Below are positions 17,895 to 26,347 of a stretch of 54,148 bases of DNA, piece by piece (position 1 is the first letter of the stretch; the number at the start of each line of letters is the position of its first letter). The stretch is from assembly GCA_019636875.1 (NCBI GenBank), contig JAHBWR010000012.1:1-54148 (forward strand), given 5' to 3'. A program made the translations under genes and the position numbers. The stretch comes from Nitrospira sp. GTDB taxonomy: Bacteria > Nitrospirota > Nitrospiria > Nitrospirales > Nitrospiraceae. Below the pieces are notes generated by a model. That model worked only from the letters and a program-made list of their open reading frames with translations. It searched no databases and was not told the origin of the DNA.

Positions 17895-19400
17895 ATGAAA
17901 CTGCGTCTTGACTTGAAGCTCAGCCAGAAATTGATCATGACGCCACAGTTGCAACAGGCTATTAAGCTGTTGCAACTGTCACGACTTGAGTTGCAGCAGA
18001 GTCTTACACAGCATCTCCTTGAGAATCCCTTGTTGGACGAGATCCAATCCGACGGGGACGAAAATGAGCCGTCGATGAATGAAGAGAAGGTAGGGGAGAT
18101 CTCGGTCTCGCCTGGGCAAGAACAGGTAAGTACGGCGGAAACTCCGGAAGAGCGAGGGTCTCCGGAGGAATTTTCAGCGTCTGGATGGGAAGAATACTTC
18201 GGGAGGGATCGGCGTGACGGGCAGTCTGAATATTCGGGATCATCTGACGATTTCCCCTCATATGAACAGACGGTGGCGAAAGCGACATCGCTTGAAGAGC
18301 ATCTTCTATGGCAATTGTCACTGTCAACGCTTTCCGATCAAGAGAAAGAGATTGGTCGCTTGATCATTGGCAATCTCGATGATGATGGCTATCTTCGCAT
18401 TCCTTTGACCGAAATTGTTGCTGGTTCTCCGTTTTCGGAAACGGAAGCTGAGTCTGCGCTCAGGGACATCCAAACATTCGACCCTACGGGCGTTGCTGCA
18501 AGAGATTTGGCGGAATGCCTTCTTCTCCAGCTCGGACATTTAGGTCGCAATCTTTTTGGTTCGCTCGGATCTCCTCCTGGAGCGCTCAAAGGATCGGTCA
18601 TCGAGAGCGTCATCAAGCACCACTTGAAAGACCTTGAGAAAAAACAGTATCCCAAAATTGCGAAAGCCCTAAATGTTAGTATCGACGACGTGTTCCAAGC
18701 GACCAAAATCATCGGGGAACTTGAGCCAAAACCTGGACGACCCTTCACGAATACCCAGAACTATGTGATCGTGCCGGATGTGTTTGTAGTCAAGAATGAG
18801 GGGGAGTGGGTGGTGCTGCTAAACGACGACGGTCTCCCTCGGATGAGAATCAGCCCTTACTACAAGCAACTTATTTCCTCTGAACAAGGCGGGACACCTG
18901 AAACGAAAGCATACATGGATGAAAAGTTGCGAGCGGCTCAATGGGTCATTCGAAGTATCGAACAGCGGAATAGAACAATTGTCAAAGTCGTGTCGAGTAT
19001 CGTGAAGTTTCAAGAACAGTTTTTTGAGCATGGCGTGCAATACCTCAAGCCATTAGTTCTTAAACAAGTGGCCGAAGATATTGGAATGCATGAATCCACG
19101 ATTAGCCGTGTGACAGCGAACAAGTACATGTATTGCCCGCAAGGCATGTTAGAGCTCAAGTTCTTTTTCAATGCCGGACTCCAGCGAACCGATGAGCCGT
19201 CGAGTATGCATTCTTCCATATCCGTTAGAGACATGATTAAAAACATGGTAGGGGAAGAGGATGGCAAACGTCCCTTGAAAGACGAAGAAATTGCGGCCAG
19301 GCTGAGCACTCAAGGAGTACGTATCGCGAGGAGAACCGTGGCCAAGTATCGAGCGGAATTGAATATTCCATCGGCCAGTCAACGTAGGCAATTTTTTTGA
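17895..19400 (+). CDS. rpoN: RNA polymerase sigma-54 factor
   Basis: Sigma-54 recognises -24/-12 promoters and needs an ATP-dependent enhancer-binding protein. The 501 residues show region I with the Gln/Leu-rich activator-interaction segment (KLIMTPQLQQAIKLLQLS), an acidic region II, the core-binding domain, and the C-terminal RpoN box (RRTVAKYRAELNIP). Start ATG 17895 gives the standard N-terminus MKLRLDLKLSQ; a GTG at 17883 is closer to the AGAGGA element and remains possible. A matching promoter lies upstream of glnB in this window. Confidence 0.96.
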   Translation: MKLRLDLKLSQKLIMTPQLQQAIKLLQLSRLELQQSLTQHLLENPLLDEIQSDGDENEPSMNEEKVGEISVSPGQEQVSTAETPEERGSPEEFSASGWEEYFGRDRRDGQSEYSGSSDDFPSYEQTVAKATSLEEHLLWQLSLSTLSDQEKEIGRLIIGNLDDDGYLRIPLTEIVAGSPFSETEAESALRDIQTFDPTGVAARDLAECLLLQLGHLGRNLFGSLGSPPGALKGSVIESVIKHHLKDLEKKQYPKIAKALNVSIDDVFQATKIIGELEPKPGRPFTNTQNYVIVPDVFVVKNEGEWVVLLNDDGLPRMRISPYYKQLISSEQGGTPETKAYMDEKLRAAQWVIRSIEQRNRTIVKVVSSIVKFQEQFFEHGVQYLKPLVLKQVAEDIGMHESTISRVTANKYMYCPQGMLELKFFFNAGLQRTDEPSSMHSSISVRDMIKNMVGEEDGKRPLKDEEIAARLSTQGVRIARRTVAKYRAELNIPSASQRRQFF

Positions 19401-19446
19401 TGCTCGCTGCTCTGCATCCAACGCAATAGAGAGATTGGAGGTAGAC

Positions 19447-19758
19447 ATGAACTTGCGAATTACGAGTCGGCATATGGACCTTACCCCTGCCTTGAGGAAC
19501 TATGTAGAAACGAGATTTGGTCGACTGGATCGCTATGGCTTGAAGGTGGGGTCTCTTCAGGTCGTGCTGGATGTCGAGAAACTTCAACACAAAGCTGAAG
19601 TGACCGGAGCTGTGAGCGGAAAGCGGATACAAGCGAAGACATCAACCTCTGAGATGTATGCCACCATTGATGCACTTGTCGATCGCGTAGACGCTCAGTT
19701 TCGAAAATGGAAAGATCGCCTTGTTCATCATAAGCCAGCCAAATCCAAGAAATCATGA
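19447..19758 (+). CDS. hpf: Ribosome hibernation promoting factor, short form
   Basis: HPF/YfiA-type protein that occupies the tRNA/mRNA channel of idle ribosomes. The 103-residue product NLRITSRHMDLTPALRNYVETR with the conserved basic segment KWKDRLVHHK corresponds to the short form without the C-terminal dimerisation domain. ATG at 19447 follows TTGGAGG. The position directly after rpoN is the conserved one in many Gram-negative bacteria. Confidence 0.92.
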   Translation: MNLRITSRHMDLTPALRNYVETRFGRLDRYGLKVGSLQVVLDVEKLQHKAEVTGAVSGKRIQAKTSTSEMYATIDALVDRVDAQFRKWKDRLVHHKPAKSKKS

Positions 19759-19887
19759 GTGATTGATCTGAACACTGCTCGGATGAACGGGTTCCTGTTG
19801 GCATCGTATTCACTTAAATGGTTGCTCGAGGCAGGAAATCTGGATCAAGAAGAAGCCCTCGCCGCTTCGTGTCTCGAGCAAGCCTAG
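19759..19887 (+). CDS. Possible small protein, 42 residues
   Basis: A GTG start immediately after the hpf stop opens a 42-codon frame ending with TAG at 19885-19887. The product has an acidic C-terminal half (LEAGNLDQEEALAASCLEQA) and a short hydrophobic stretch FLLASYSLKWLL. There is no separate ribosome-binding site, so it would depend on coupling to hpf. I do not recognise it. It occupies the place where ptsN lies in proteobacterial rpoN clusters, but it is too short to be PtsN. It could be a fortuitous open frame. Confidence 0.3.
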   Translation: MIDLNTARMNGFLLASYSLKWLLEAGNLDQEEALAASCLEQA

Positions 19888-19952
19888 GCGTATGCTTCAA
19901 TGGTTCATATGTGATGCCGTAACTCGTATCTCTGCTGAGGTGGTTTGGTGTT

Positions 19953-20819
19953 ATGGCACGACTCAACCTCGTCATCATCAGCGGGTTATCTGGGTCAGGA
20001 AAATCCTACGCGCTCAAGGCGTTCGAGGATGCGGGCTATTTCTGTATTGATAACCTTCCTCCTGCGTTACTTCCAACCTTTGTGGACCTGTGTGATCAAC
20101 AACATAATGAAATTGCCAATGTTGCGCTCGGTATCGATGTGCGCGAACGAGTATTTTTCTCGGATCTTGTGGGGATTCTGGAACGAGTCAAAACGATGGG
20201 CCATGTGGTCAAATTGTTATTCTTTGAGGCGCGTGAGGAGGTCCTGATCAGGCGTTTTTCAGAATCAAGGCGCCCCCACCCGCTGTTGCCGCATCTGCCC
20301 GTTCTGGAAGGGATCCGATTTGAAAAAGAACGCTTAGCGGAACTTCGACGACGTGCAGATCGAATCATCGATACCTCAGATCTTACGGTTCATGAACTCG
20401 GGGAGCTGTTAGCCAAGGAGTCTCAACGGGAATCATCCGAACGGGGACTGACCATTTCATTGTTAACCTTCGGATATAAATTTGGAGTACCCTATGATAT
20501 TGATCTCCTGTTCGATGTGCGATTTTTGAAGAACCCTTTCTTCGTACCAGACCTTAAGCCACTTCCTGGGACCGACCCACGGGTTCGTCATTTCGTGTTG
20601 ACGGACCCAGAAGCCGCCGCTTTTGTCGACCACGTCGACAATCTACTAAAGTTTCTTCTGCCGCTGTATCAAAGAGAGCGGCGCAGTTATCTGACTGTGG
20701 CCATTGGATGTACCGGAGGGCGCCACCGGTCTGTGGCCATTGCCAGCCATCTCTGTGAAAACCTTGGGACGTTGGGATACAAAGTCGGGCTCAAACACCG
20801 AGATATTGACAAAACCTAA
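19953..20819 (+). CDS. rapZ: RNase adapter / nucleotide-binding protein RapZ
   Basis: RapZ (YvcJ family) binds nucleotide and in E. coli directs processing of GlmZ sRNA to control cell-wall precursor synthesis. The 288-residue product has a P-loop GLSGSGKS near the N-terminus, a Walker-B-like region, and a conserved C-terminal RapZ domain with IGCTGGRHRSVAIA and GLKHRDIDKT at the end. ATG 19953 follows a GAGGTGG region. It lies downstream of rpoN and hpf, as in many Gram-negatives. Confidence 0.94.
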   Translation: MARLNLVIISGLSGSGKSYALKAFEDAGYFCIDNLPPALLPTFVDLCDQQHNEIANVALGIDVRERVFFSDLVGILERVKTMGHVVKLLFFEAREEVLIRRFSESRRPHPLLPHLPVLEGIRFEKERLAELRRRADRIIDTSDLTVHELGELLAKESQRESSERGLTISLLTFGYKFGVPYDIDLLFDVRFLKNPFFVPDLKPLPGTDPRVRHFVLTDPEAAAFVDHVDNLLKFLLPLYQRERRSYLTVAIGCTGGRHRSVAIASHLCENLGTLGYKVGLKHRDIDKT

Positions 20820-20880
20820 GGTATTTGAGCGATACCTGCCACCGTATCCCTTCCGCTACTTGCCAGTTACGTCCCTTTCC

Positions 20881-20908
20881 TTGACAGGTAGAACATATTG
20901 ACTATACT
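20881..20908 (+). promoter_or_regulatory. Strong sigma-70-like promoter for the pil region
   Basis: Perfect TTGACA at 20881-20886, then 16 bases and TATACT at 20903-20908. A second, overlapping pair is TTGACT at 20898-20903 and TATTAA at 20921-20926 with 17 bases between. These are among the closest matches to consensus noted in the window. The predicted transcript starts near 20915 and runs into the MerR-like gene at 20956 and on to pilM. Sigma factor assignment is inferred. Confidence 0.7.
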
Positions 20909-20955
20909 TAATTTCGTGAATATTAACAGCCTTATACTGAGATAATACTACGCAA

Positions 20956-21168
20956 GTGAAAAAGCCTAGAATAGTACCGAAGCAAGAAGGGTTTAAAGCC
21001 TATGAAATATGCGACTTGTTCGATATCTCAAAGGCCACACTCTTCCGATGGGAGCGTGAGGGAGTGATTACCCAGCCGGGGCGCGACTGGAGAAACTGGC
21101 GCCTTTACACGAGAAAAAATGTGGATGAAATCGAAAAAGTCATTCGTGCCCGCAAGGCCGTGGCGTAG
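20956..21168 (+). CDS. Small MerR-family DNA-binding protein
   Basis: A 70-residue protein made of a single winged helix-turn-helix: the segment AYEICDLFDISKATLFRWEREGV followed by a wing (WRNWRLYTRKNVDEIEKVI) is characteristic of the MerR/excisionase fold. There is no effector-binding or dimerisation helix. The start is GTG at 20956. It lies 18 bases before pilM and is probably cotranscribed. A role as regulator of the pilus operon is inferred only from position. A phage excisionase origin is an alternative, but no integrase is present. Confidence 0.72.
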   Translation: MKKPRIVPKQEGFKAYEICDLFDISKATLFRWEREGVITQPGRDWRNWRLYTRKNVDEIEKVIRARKAVA

Positions 21169-21186
21169 ACCAGCAGGTAACGCAAA

Positions 21187-22293
21187 ATGATGGATTCACT
21201 TAAACAACTCGTTGAAACCGACATAATTTCAATGTTGACGCCTCGCCGACAGCTTGTTGGGCTGGATATTGGGTCGAGTGCGATCAAGGTAGCCCAACTG
21301 AAGGAGACGAAGGGGCGGTACTTGCTGCAAAAGTTTGGGGTGAAACTCCTAGAGCCGGAAGTGATTGTCGATGGGACTGTTATGGATGAGGGTCGCGTGG
21401 TTGCGGCTATCCGAGAACTCTTCGATGAAGCAAACATCAAGAACAAACATGTAGCTATCTCAATCTCAGGGCATGCCGTTATCGTCAAGAAGATTAGTTT
21501 GCCGCCTATGCCGGATGAAGAATTGGAAGGGCAGGTAAAGCTGGCTGCGGAGCAATATATTCCCTTTGACATCAACGAAGTCAACATTGATTTCCACGTA
21601 TTGCCTCCCGATGAGGTGAATGAAGGACAGGGCGACATGGCGGTCATCCTCGTAGCAGCGAAGAAAGACAAGATCAATGAATTGACGGAATTGGTCAAGG
21701 CAGCGGGGTTGATTCCAATGGTCATGGATGTTGATGCCTTTGCCATCGAAAACATGCATGCAATCAACTATCCAATGGCACAGGAAGAAACGACCGCCCT
21801 GGTGAATCTTGGAGCCAGCGTGATGAATGTCAATATCATCCGCGCAGGCGCGTCCCTGTTTACTCGTGATATTCCATTAGGTGGAAATCGCTATACTGAG
21901 GCGATCCAGCGCGAGATTGGACTGTCATTCGAGGAAGCGGAAGAGAGCAAGAAAAAGGACCGCGCCGGTGATTCGGGGGGCGTTGCGGTAGGCAACGTGA
22001 TCGATAGTGTGAATGCAGAAGTCGCATCAGAAATCGCCAGAACAGTGGATTACTTTAAGAATTCCACCACCAATTCCGAACTCAATCGTGTTCTGCTGTG
22101 CGGCGGTGTGGCCAGAGCCAATGGTTTGATTCAGCAACTTGGCGATCGTATGCAGATTCCGGTGGAATTAGCAGACCCTTTTGCAGAGATCGATATCTCA
22201 GGGTGTGATGCCGATCCGGAGCTTCTAGCAGATATGGCTCCCTCTGCGGCGGTTGGGGTTGGGTTGGCACTACGAGCCGTGGGTGACAGATGA
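21187..22293 (+). CDS. pilM: Type IV pilus inner-membrane platform protein PilM
   Basis: PilM is a cytoplasmic actin-like ATPase that binds the N-terminus of PilN. The 368 residues contain the actin-type phosphate-1 motif GLDIGSSAIKVAQL near residues 25-38, and adenosine-binding regions including LCGGVARANGLIQQL. Gene order pilM-pilN-pilO-pilP-pilQ is diagnostic. The start ATG 21187 may be replaced by the next ATG at 21190; both are in frame. It overlaps pilN by 4 bases. Confidence 0.95.
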   Translation: MMDSLKQLVETDIISMLTPRRQLVGLDIGSSAIKVAQLKETKGRYLLQKFGVKLLEPEVIVDGTVMDEGRVVAAIRELFDEANIKNKHVAISISGHAVIVKKISLPPMPDEELEGQVKLAAEQYIPFDINEVNIDFHVLPPDEVNEGQGDMAVILVAAKKDKINELTELVKAAGLIPMVMDVDAFAIENMHAINYPMAQEETTALVNLGASVMNVNIIRAGASLFTRDIPLGGNRYTEAIQREIGLSFEEAEESKKKDRAGDSGGVAVGNVIDSVNAEVASEIARTVDYFKNSTTNSELNRVLLCGGVARANGLIQQLGDRMQIPVELADPFAEIDISGCDADPELLADMAPSAAVGVGLALRAVGDR

Positions 22294-22844
22294 TTCGAAT
22301 CAACCTACTCCCTGGTGGACCAAAGGGGAGACCAGCAAAGCCGCAGTATGATGTCCGTGCACAAGCCCTGCTCGGGGTAGGAATCATTCTGATCACGTTG
22401 GCTGGCTGCTGGTGGTATTCCTCTTCCTTGGATGACGAACTTGAAGCGCAGCAAGTCGAAAAACAGGATAAGGAAAGGCAAGTTGCTCAGCTGAAAGAAC
22501 AGGTCAAGCAGGTCCAGGACTTCGAGCAACGGAAAAAGCTGCTGGAAGATAAGAATCGTATTATTGATCAGCTCGAGCAATCACGGATGGGGCCTGTCAA
22601 AGTTCTTGACCACGTGAGTCAGAGCTTGGAGCCACTTAAAGTATGGCTCACGCGGCTGGGTGTAGCCTCCGATACGGTTGAGCTGGAGGGGAAGGCGCTC
22701 ACGAACGACGATGTGGTTGAATTTGTCAACAACTTACGTCGTACCGATTATTTTACCGGTATCAATCTGCAGGAAAGTAAAGCCACGGTCGAGAACAAGC
22801 TCACTCTGTATCAGTTCCGTTTAGCCTTCCGACTGAAAGGGTAA
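22290..22844 (+). CDS. pilN: Type IV pilus inner-membrane protein PilN
   Basis: Bitopic inner-membrane protein of the alignment complex. The 184 residues begin IRINLLPGG, the conserved PilM-binding motif (INLLP). A membrane span (ALLGVGIILITLAGCWWY) follows, then a coiled-coil rich in Glu, Gln and Lys (about residues 50-95), and a periplasmic ferredoxin-like domain. The ATG overlaps the pilM stop. Confidence 0.93.
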   Translation: MIRINLLPGGPKGRPAKPQYDVRAQALLGVGIILITLAGCWWYSSSLDDELEAQQVEKQDKERQVAQLKEQVKQVQDFEQRKKLLEDKNRIIDQLEQSRMGPVKVLDHVSQSLEPLKVWLTRLGVASDTVELEGKALTNDDVVEFVNNLRRTDYFTGINLQESKATVENKLTLYQFRLAFRLKG

Positions 22845-22846
22845 TA

Positions 22847-23491
22847 ATGACGTTGCCACAAGTAAACCTGGATGCGCTTCGCAACGTGCCGGCTACCCAA
22901 AAGGCCGCGCTTTTATTCCTTCTCGTCGGAGGTATGATTGCAGGTTTTTACTTCTACATCGCGGAACCCAAGTCTGAGATCATCGCCGTCTTGGAGGCCG
23001 AGAATAGTAAGCTAGAGAGCGAGATTCAAACACTGACGATCAAAGTGAAGCACCTTGATGAATTGGTCGCTGCCAATAAACAGCTGGAAATTGAGTTGGC
23101 CAAAAAGAAGGAACGACTTCCGCCGGAAGAAGAGGCCATCATGCTGCTGAAACAGGTCTCTGATCTCGGCGTGCGGTTAGGGCTGGATATCAAGCTATGG
23201 AAGCCAGGGGCACCGACCGAAGATGCGTCGAAACTGTTTGTCAAAATGCCGGTAAATGTTGAAGTGGCTGGGGTGTATCACACCGCGGCGTTGTTCTTCG
23301 ATCGGATCAATCGGCTCCCTCGTATTATTACAGTCTCAGGTTTAAAGATTGGATCTCCAAAAGTGGACCAGGGGCGAATTGTCTCGCAAACAACATTTGA
23401 TCTCGTGGCCTATGCCGCCCCACAAGAGAAGCCGGTTTCAGGGGCACCACCATTAGCAACTGCTCCCAACGTTGCCCAAGCCGGTAAGTGA
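22847..23491 (+). CDS. pilO: Type IV pilus inner-membrane protein PilO
   Basis: PilO pairs with PilN in the inner-membrane alignment complex. The 214 residues have one membrane span (AALLFLLVGGMIAGFYFYI), then a coiled coil (about residues 45-90) and a periplasmic domain with LPPEEEAIMLLKQVSDLGVRLG and a VEVAGVYHTAALFFDRINRLPRI segment typical of PilO. It starts 2 bases after the pilN stop. Confidence 0.93.
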   Translation: MTLPQVNLDALRNVPATQKAALLFLLVGGMIAGFYFYIAEPKSEIIAVLEAENSKLESEIQTLTIKVKHLDELVAANKQLEIELAKKKERLPPEEEAIMLLKQVSDLGVRLGLDIKLWKPGAPTEDASKLFVKMPVNVEVAGVYHTAALFFDRINRLPRIITVSGLKIGSPKVDQGRIVSQTTFDLVAYAAPQEKPVSGAPPLATAPNVAQAGK

Positions 23492-23503
23492 GGGGTACTC
23501 CCT

Positions 23504-24130
23504 ATGCAGCCATTGGTTAGGAGTGCGAGGAAGGTATGGCGCTCTTTTGTGTTATCCGGTGTCGGTATAGCATGCGTATGGATTATCCCGCTCTTGAATC
23601 AACCGGTTCACGCTGAGCCTTCTCCTCTGCCTGGACAAATAGCGCCTATGCGGCAAGGGGCGATCCCCATGCCCTCCGTCCCTGATACGCCTCGGATGGT
23701 GCCTCCTAGCATAGATGCACCATCAATGCATGAAGATCCATCGATGACTCCTCAGTTGCCGTTAACAGAGGGCGTACCGGGTGTGGGATACGATCCGTCG
23801 GGCCGCCGAGATCCATTTGCTCCCATCATTCAGGAGCTGCAACCAGGGAAGGTGGATATGACCCTTCCCCCTTTGCAACGTGTCACGTTAACCGAACTCA
23901 ACCTGATCGCCATTGTGTGGGGTGCGTACGGGTATACCGCGATGGTTCAGACTCCAGAAGGGCATGGGTACACCGTTCGTCGAGGTACCAGAATTGGACA
24001 GAACAATGGGGTGGTCAGCGCAATCACGGAACGGGGCATTATCGTGCAAGAACGATTCACAGATGTATATGGCAAAAAGCAGGAGCGAGAGTATGTCAAG
24101 CTCCTTCATCCCAAAGAGGGCTCAGAATGA
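23504..24130 (+). CDS. pilP: Type IV pilus protein PilP
   Basis: PilP connects the PilN/PilO complex to the PilQ secretin through its C-terminal HR domain. The 208-residue product has an N-terminal membrane/signal segment, a long Pro/Met-rich linker (about residues 45-100), then GRRDPFAPII and the beta-sandwich with LTELNLIAIVWGAYGYTAMVQTPEGHGY. Most PilP proteins are lipoproteins; here no lipobox Cys follows the hydrophobic segment, which ends VHAEPSP. The stop overlaps the pilQ ATG. Confidence 0.9.
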   Translation: MQPLVRSARKVWRSFVLSGVGIACVWIIPLLNQPVHAEPSPLPGQIAPMRQGAIPMPSVPDTPRMVPPSIDAPSMHEDPSMTPQLPLTEGVPGVGYDPSGRRDPFAPIIQELQPGKVDMTLPPLQRVTLTELNLIAIVWGAYGYTAMVQTPEGHGYTVRRGTRIGQNNGVVSAITERGIIVQERFTDVYGKKQEREYVKLLHPKEGSE

Positions 24131-26109
24131 AACCACTAATCTCTCGAACAGGTAGTTTCCTGATGGCTAGATGCTTCATCGGAGCCTGGGCGCTCGTATT
24201 CCTCGCTCTCCTTGTGAGTGCGGAGGCGAGAGCTCTTGCCAATGAGACCGACCAGGTAATGAAGCAAGCTGGCCTCGCACGTGTCGGAACGCCTTCAATG
24301 CGATTGCTCGCTCAAGCGGTGACGGCGATTGAGGTTCGTCCTGAGGTAGATGTGGTGACAGTGGTGATCGCTGGTGACGGGCAACTGTTTCCCGAGACAA
24401 ACTTTCTGGATGACTCTCGTTTGATTGTCGATATTCCAGCGGTGTCATCCACACTCAGGCGGTCTGTGATCCGAGCTGACCACTATCTGCTCAAGAAGAT
24501 TAGGGTGGGGCATCATGCTGATAAGGTCAGGCTGGTATTCGATGTCCCTGAACGGCCACTCTATTCGATGGTTCGTGACGCAAACAAAGTGGTAATTACG
24601 CTGAAACCGAGTGAGGCCATAGCTCCCCCTGCGATAGCAACCAAGATCCATACCCAGGAGCCTGTCTCCATTCTCCCTCGCGCGAAAAAACCGATGGCTC
24701 AGGCGAAGGATCAGGTCGTGAGAAAGGCAGCGCGAATTGTCCGGCCCACGCAGCCACAATTCAAGATACAGCGCGCTCAGCTGTCGGACGACAATGCGTC
24801 AGTTGAGAAAGATGAACGATCCGACGATCTCGTGATAGGGAAAACCCGATTTGTCGGTCGACGCATCTCTCTCGATTTTCAACAGGCGGATATCACCAAT
24901 ATTCTCAGATTGATTGCCGAGGTCAGTGGTTTCAACATCGTTGTCGGAGAAGGCGTCAAGTCGAAGGTGACGATGAAGATGGTGAACGTGCCTTGGGATC
25001 AAGCGTTGGATATGCTCTTGAAGATGAACGGCCTCGGCATGTTTCGTCAAGGGAGCATCGTCTGGGTCGATTCCTTGGCGAACCTTTCCAAACAACAGGA
25101 TGAAGAAGCACGAGCCAGGGATTCCAAGACGAAGGCAGAACCAGTGATCGATCGTGTCTTCTATATCAGGCATATTCCGGCGCAGGAACTCATGCAATCG
25201 CTCAGACAGAATTTGAGCCCACGCGGCCGCATGCAATTCAATAATGGGAGTAACGCATTGGTCGTGCAGGACACGGAGTCAAAGCTGGCGGTCATTAGGC
25301 AGCTTGTCGAAGGGCTCGATCTGGAGGTTCCTCAGGTACAAATTGAAGCTCGTATTGTGCAGGCTGATACGGTTTATGCGAGAGGAATGGGGATTCAGTG
25401 GGGGTTTAAGACTTCGCAGTTTAGTCCGAGCGGTTTCCATTTGGTTGGCAACCCTACCGGGGCATTTGCGCAGGCAGCCGGGACGGGTAGTGACACGATC
25501 GAGAGAACATTCTTGGTCAATTTGCCGGCCCAAGTCGGTGGGCTCCCGGCTGTTCCAGGTATCGGGTGGACCTTTGGAAAGCTAGCCGATGGATTTGGTT
25601 TGGACATGAGGCTCTCAGCCGGAGAATTGCTCGGCTTAACCAAAGTGATTGCAGCACCCAAGATTACCACGCTGGACAAGCGGGAGGCCAAGATTTCCCA
25701 AGGCGAGTCAATTCCCTTTCAAACGACATCGTTGCAGGGGACACAAACAACATTTGTCGATGCCAACTTGGAATTGAATGTTACGCCGCAGATTACCTCG
25801 CGTGATCCTAACGAAGAGTATAAAAGAATCTTGATGAAGGTTCGGGCCACGCGGAATGCCGTCGGTGCACGGAGTAACCCGGCTGGTCCCAGCATCGATC
25901 GGCGGGAAGCGACGACACAGGTCATCGTGCGAGATGGGGAAACTATGGTGATCGGAGGCGTTTTCGTCGATACACAGTCCAACAATGTGCAAGGTGTTCC
26001 CTATCTTTCTCGCATGCCTGTCCTTGGGTGGTTGTTCAAGAACAAGTCAGAATCAGTCGGCAAACAAGAATTGCTGATCTTCCTCACACCCAGCATCATC
26101 AAGGCCTAG
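24127..26109 (+). CDS. pilQ: Type IV pilus secretin PilQ
   Basis: PilQ forms the outer-membrane pore through which the pilus passes. The 660-residue protein has a signal peptide, an AMIN-like domain (about residues 55-160), a linker, a secretin N-domain with QQADITNILRLIAEVSGFNIVV around residue 255, and the secretin core with LGLTKVIAAPKITTLDKREA and VPYLSRMPVLGWLFKNKS near the end. The ATG at 24127 overlaps the pilP stop by 4 bases. The upstream continuation of the frame to 23917 is out-of-frame pilP and was not used. Confidence 0.96.
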   Translation: MKPLISRTGSFLMARCFIGAWALVFLALLVSAEARALANETDQVMKQAGLARVGTPSMRLLAQAVTAIEVRPEVDVVTVVIAGDGQLFPETNFLDDSRLIVDIPAVSSTLRRSVIRADHYLLKKIRVGHHADKVRLVFDVPERPLYSMVRDANKVVITLKPSEAIAPPAIATKIHTQEPVSILPRAKKPMAQAKDQVVRKAARIVRPTQPQFKIQRAQLSDDNASVEKDERSDDLVIGKTRFVGRRISLDFQQADITNILRLIAEVSGFNIVVGEGVKSKVTMKMVNVPWDQALDMLLKMNGLGMFRQGSIVWVDSLANLSKQQDEEARARDSKTKAEPVIDRVFYIRHIPAQELMQSLRQNLSPRGRMQFNNGSNALVVQDTESKLAVIRQLVEGLDLEVPQVQIEARIVQADTVYARGMGIQWGFKTSQFSPSGFHLVGNPTGAFAQAAGTGSDTIERTFLVNLPAQVGGLPAVPGIGWTFGKLADGFGLDMRLSAGELLGLTKVIAAPKITTLDKREAKISQGESIPFQTTSLQGTQTTFVDANLELNVTPQITSRDPNEEYKRILMKVRATRNAVGARSNPAGPSIDRREATTQVIVRDGETMVIGGVFVDTQSNNVQGVPYLSRMPVLGWLFKNKSESVGKQELLIFLTPSIIKA

Positions 26110-26132
26110 TCACTGTTCGGGTATATGGCCGA

Positions 26133-26171
26133 AAAACGCCTGGGGACGCCGATCGGCGCCTCAGGCGTTTT
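26133..26171 (+). terminator. Rho-independent terminator after pilQ
   Basis: A 10-bp stem, AAAACGCCTG at 26133-26142 pairing with CAGGCGTTTT at 26162-26171, flanked by A on the left and T on the right. The loop contains a further palindrome around CGCCGATCGGCG. It lies 24 bases after the pilQ stop. The stem contains A and T runs on either side, so it could terminate in both directions. Confidence 0.8.
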
Positions 26172-26272
26172 GGCTTGGGAGCAACAGCCAAGGTTGTCCT
26201 CCAGGGGTAGATGTTCTATAAGGAAATGACCGTCATTTTAGTTTTGTCGAGGCTGTGTTACGATGCAGCGCC

Positions 26273-26302
26273 TTGAACATTCGCTGTGCGAGGGCATGAT
26301 AA
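26273..26302 (+). promoter_or_regulatory. Possible promoter upstream of aroB
   Basis: TTGAAC at 26273-26278 and TGATAA at 26297-26302 are 18 bases apart, 45 bases before the aroB ATG. It is the best -35/-10 pair in the 176 bases between the pilQ terminator and aroB, but the match is only moderate. Confidence 0.35.
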
Positions 26303-26347
26303 CAGTGATATGAACTCCCATCCTTCCGTTCTCTACGTGGCCACGAA

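Noticed and set aside
23917..24126. Upstream extension of the pilQ frame
   Set aside because: It is out-of-frame pilP sequence; the ATG at 24127 starts a good signal peptide and overlaps the pilP stop.
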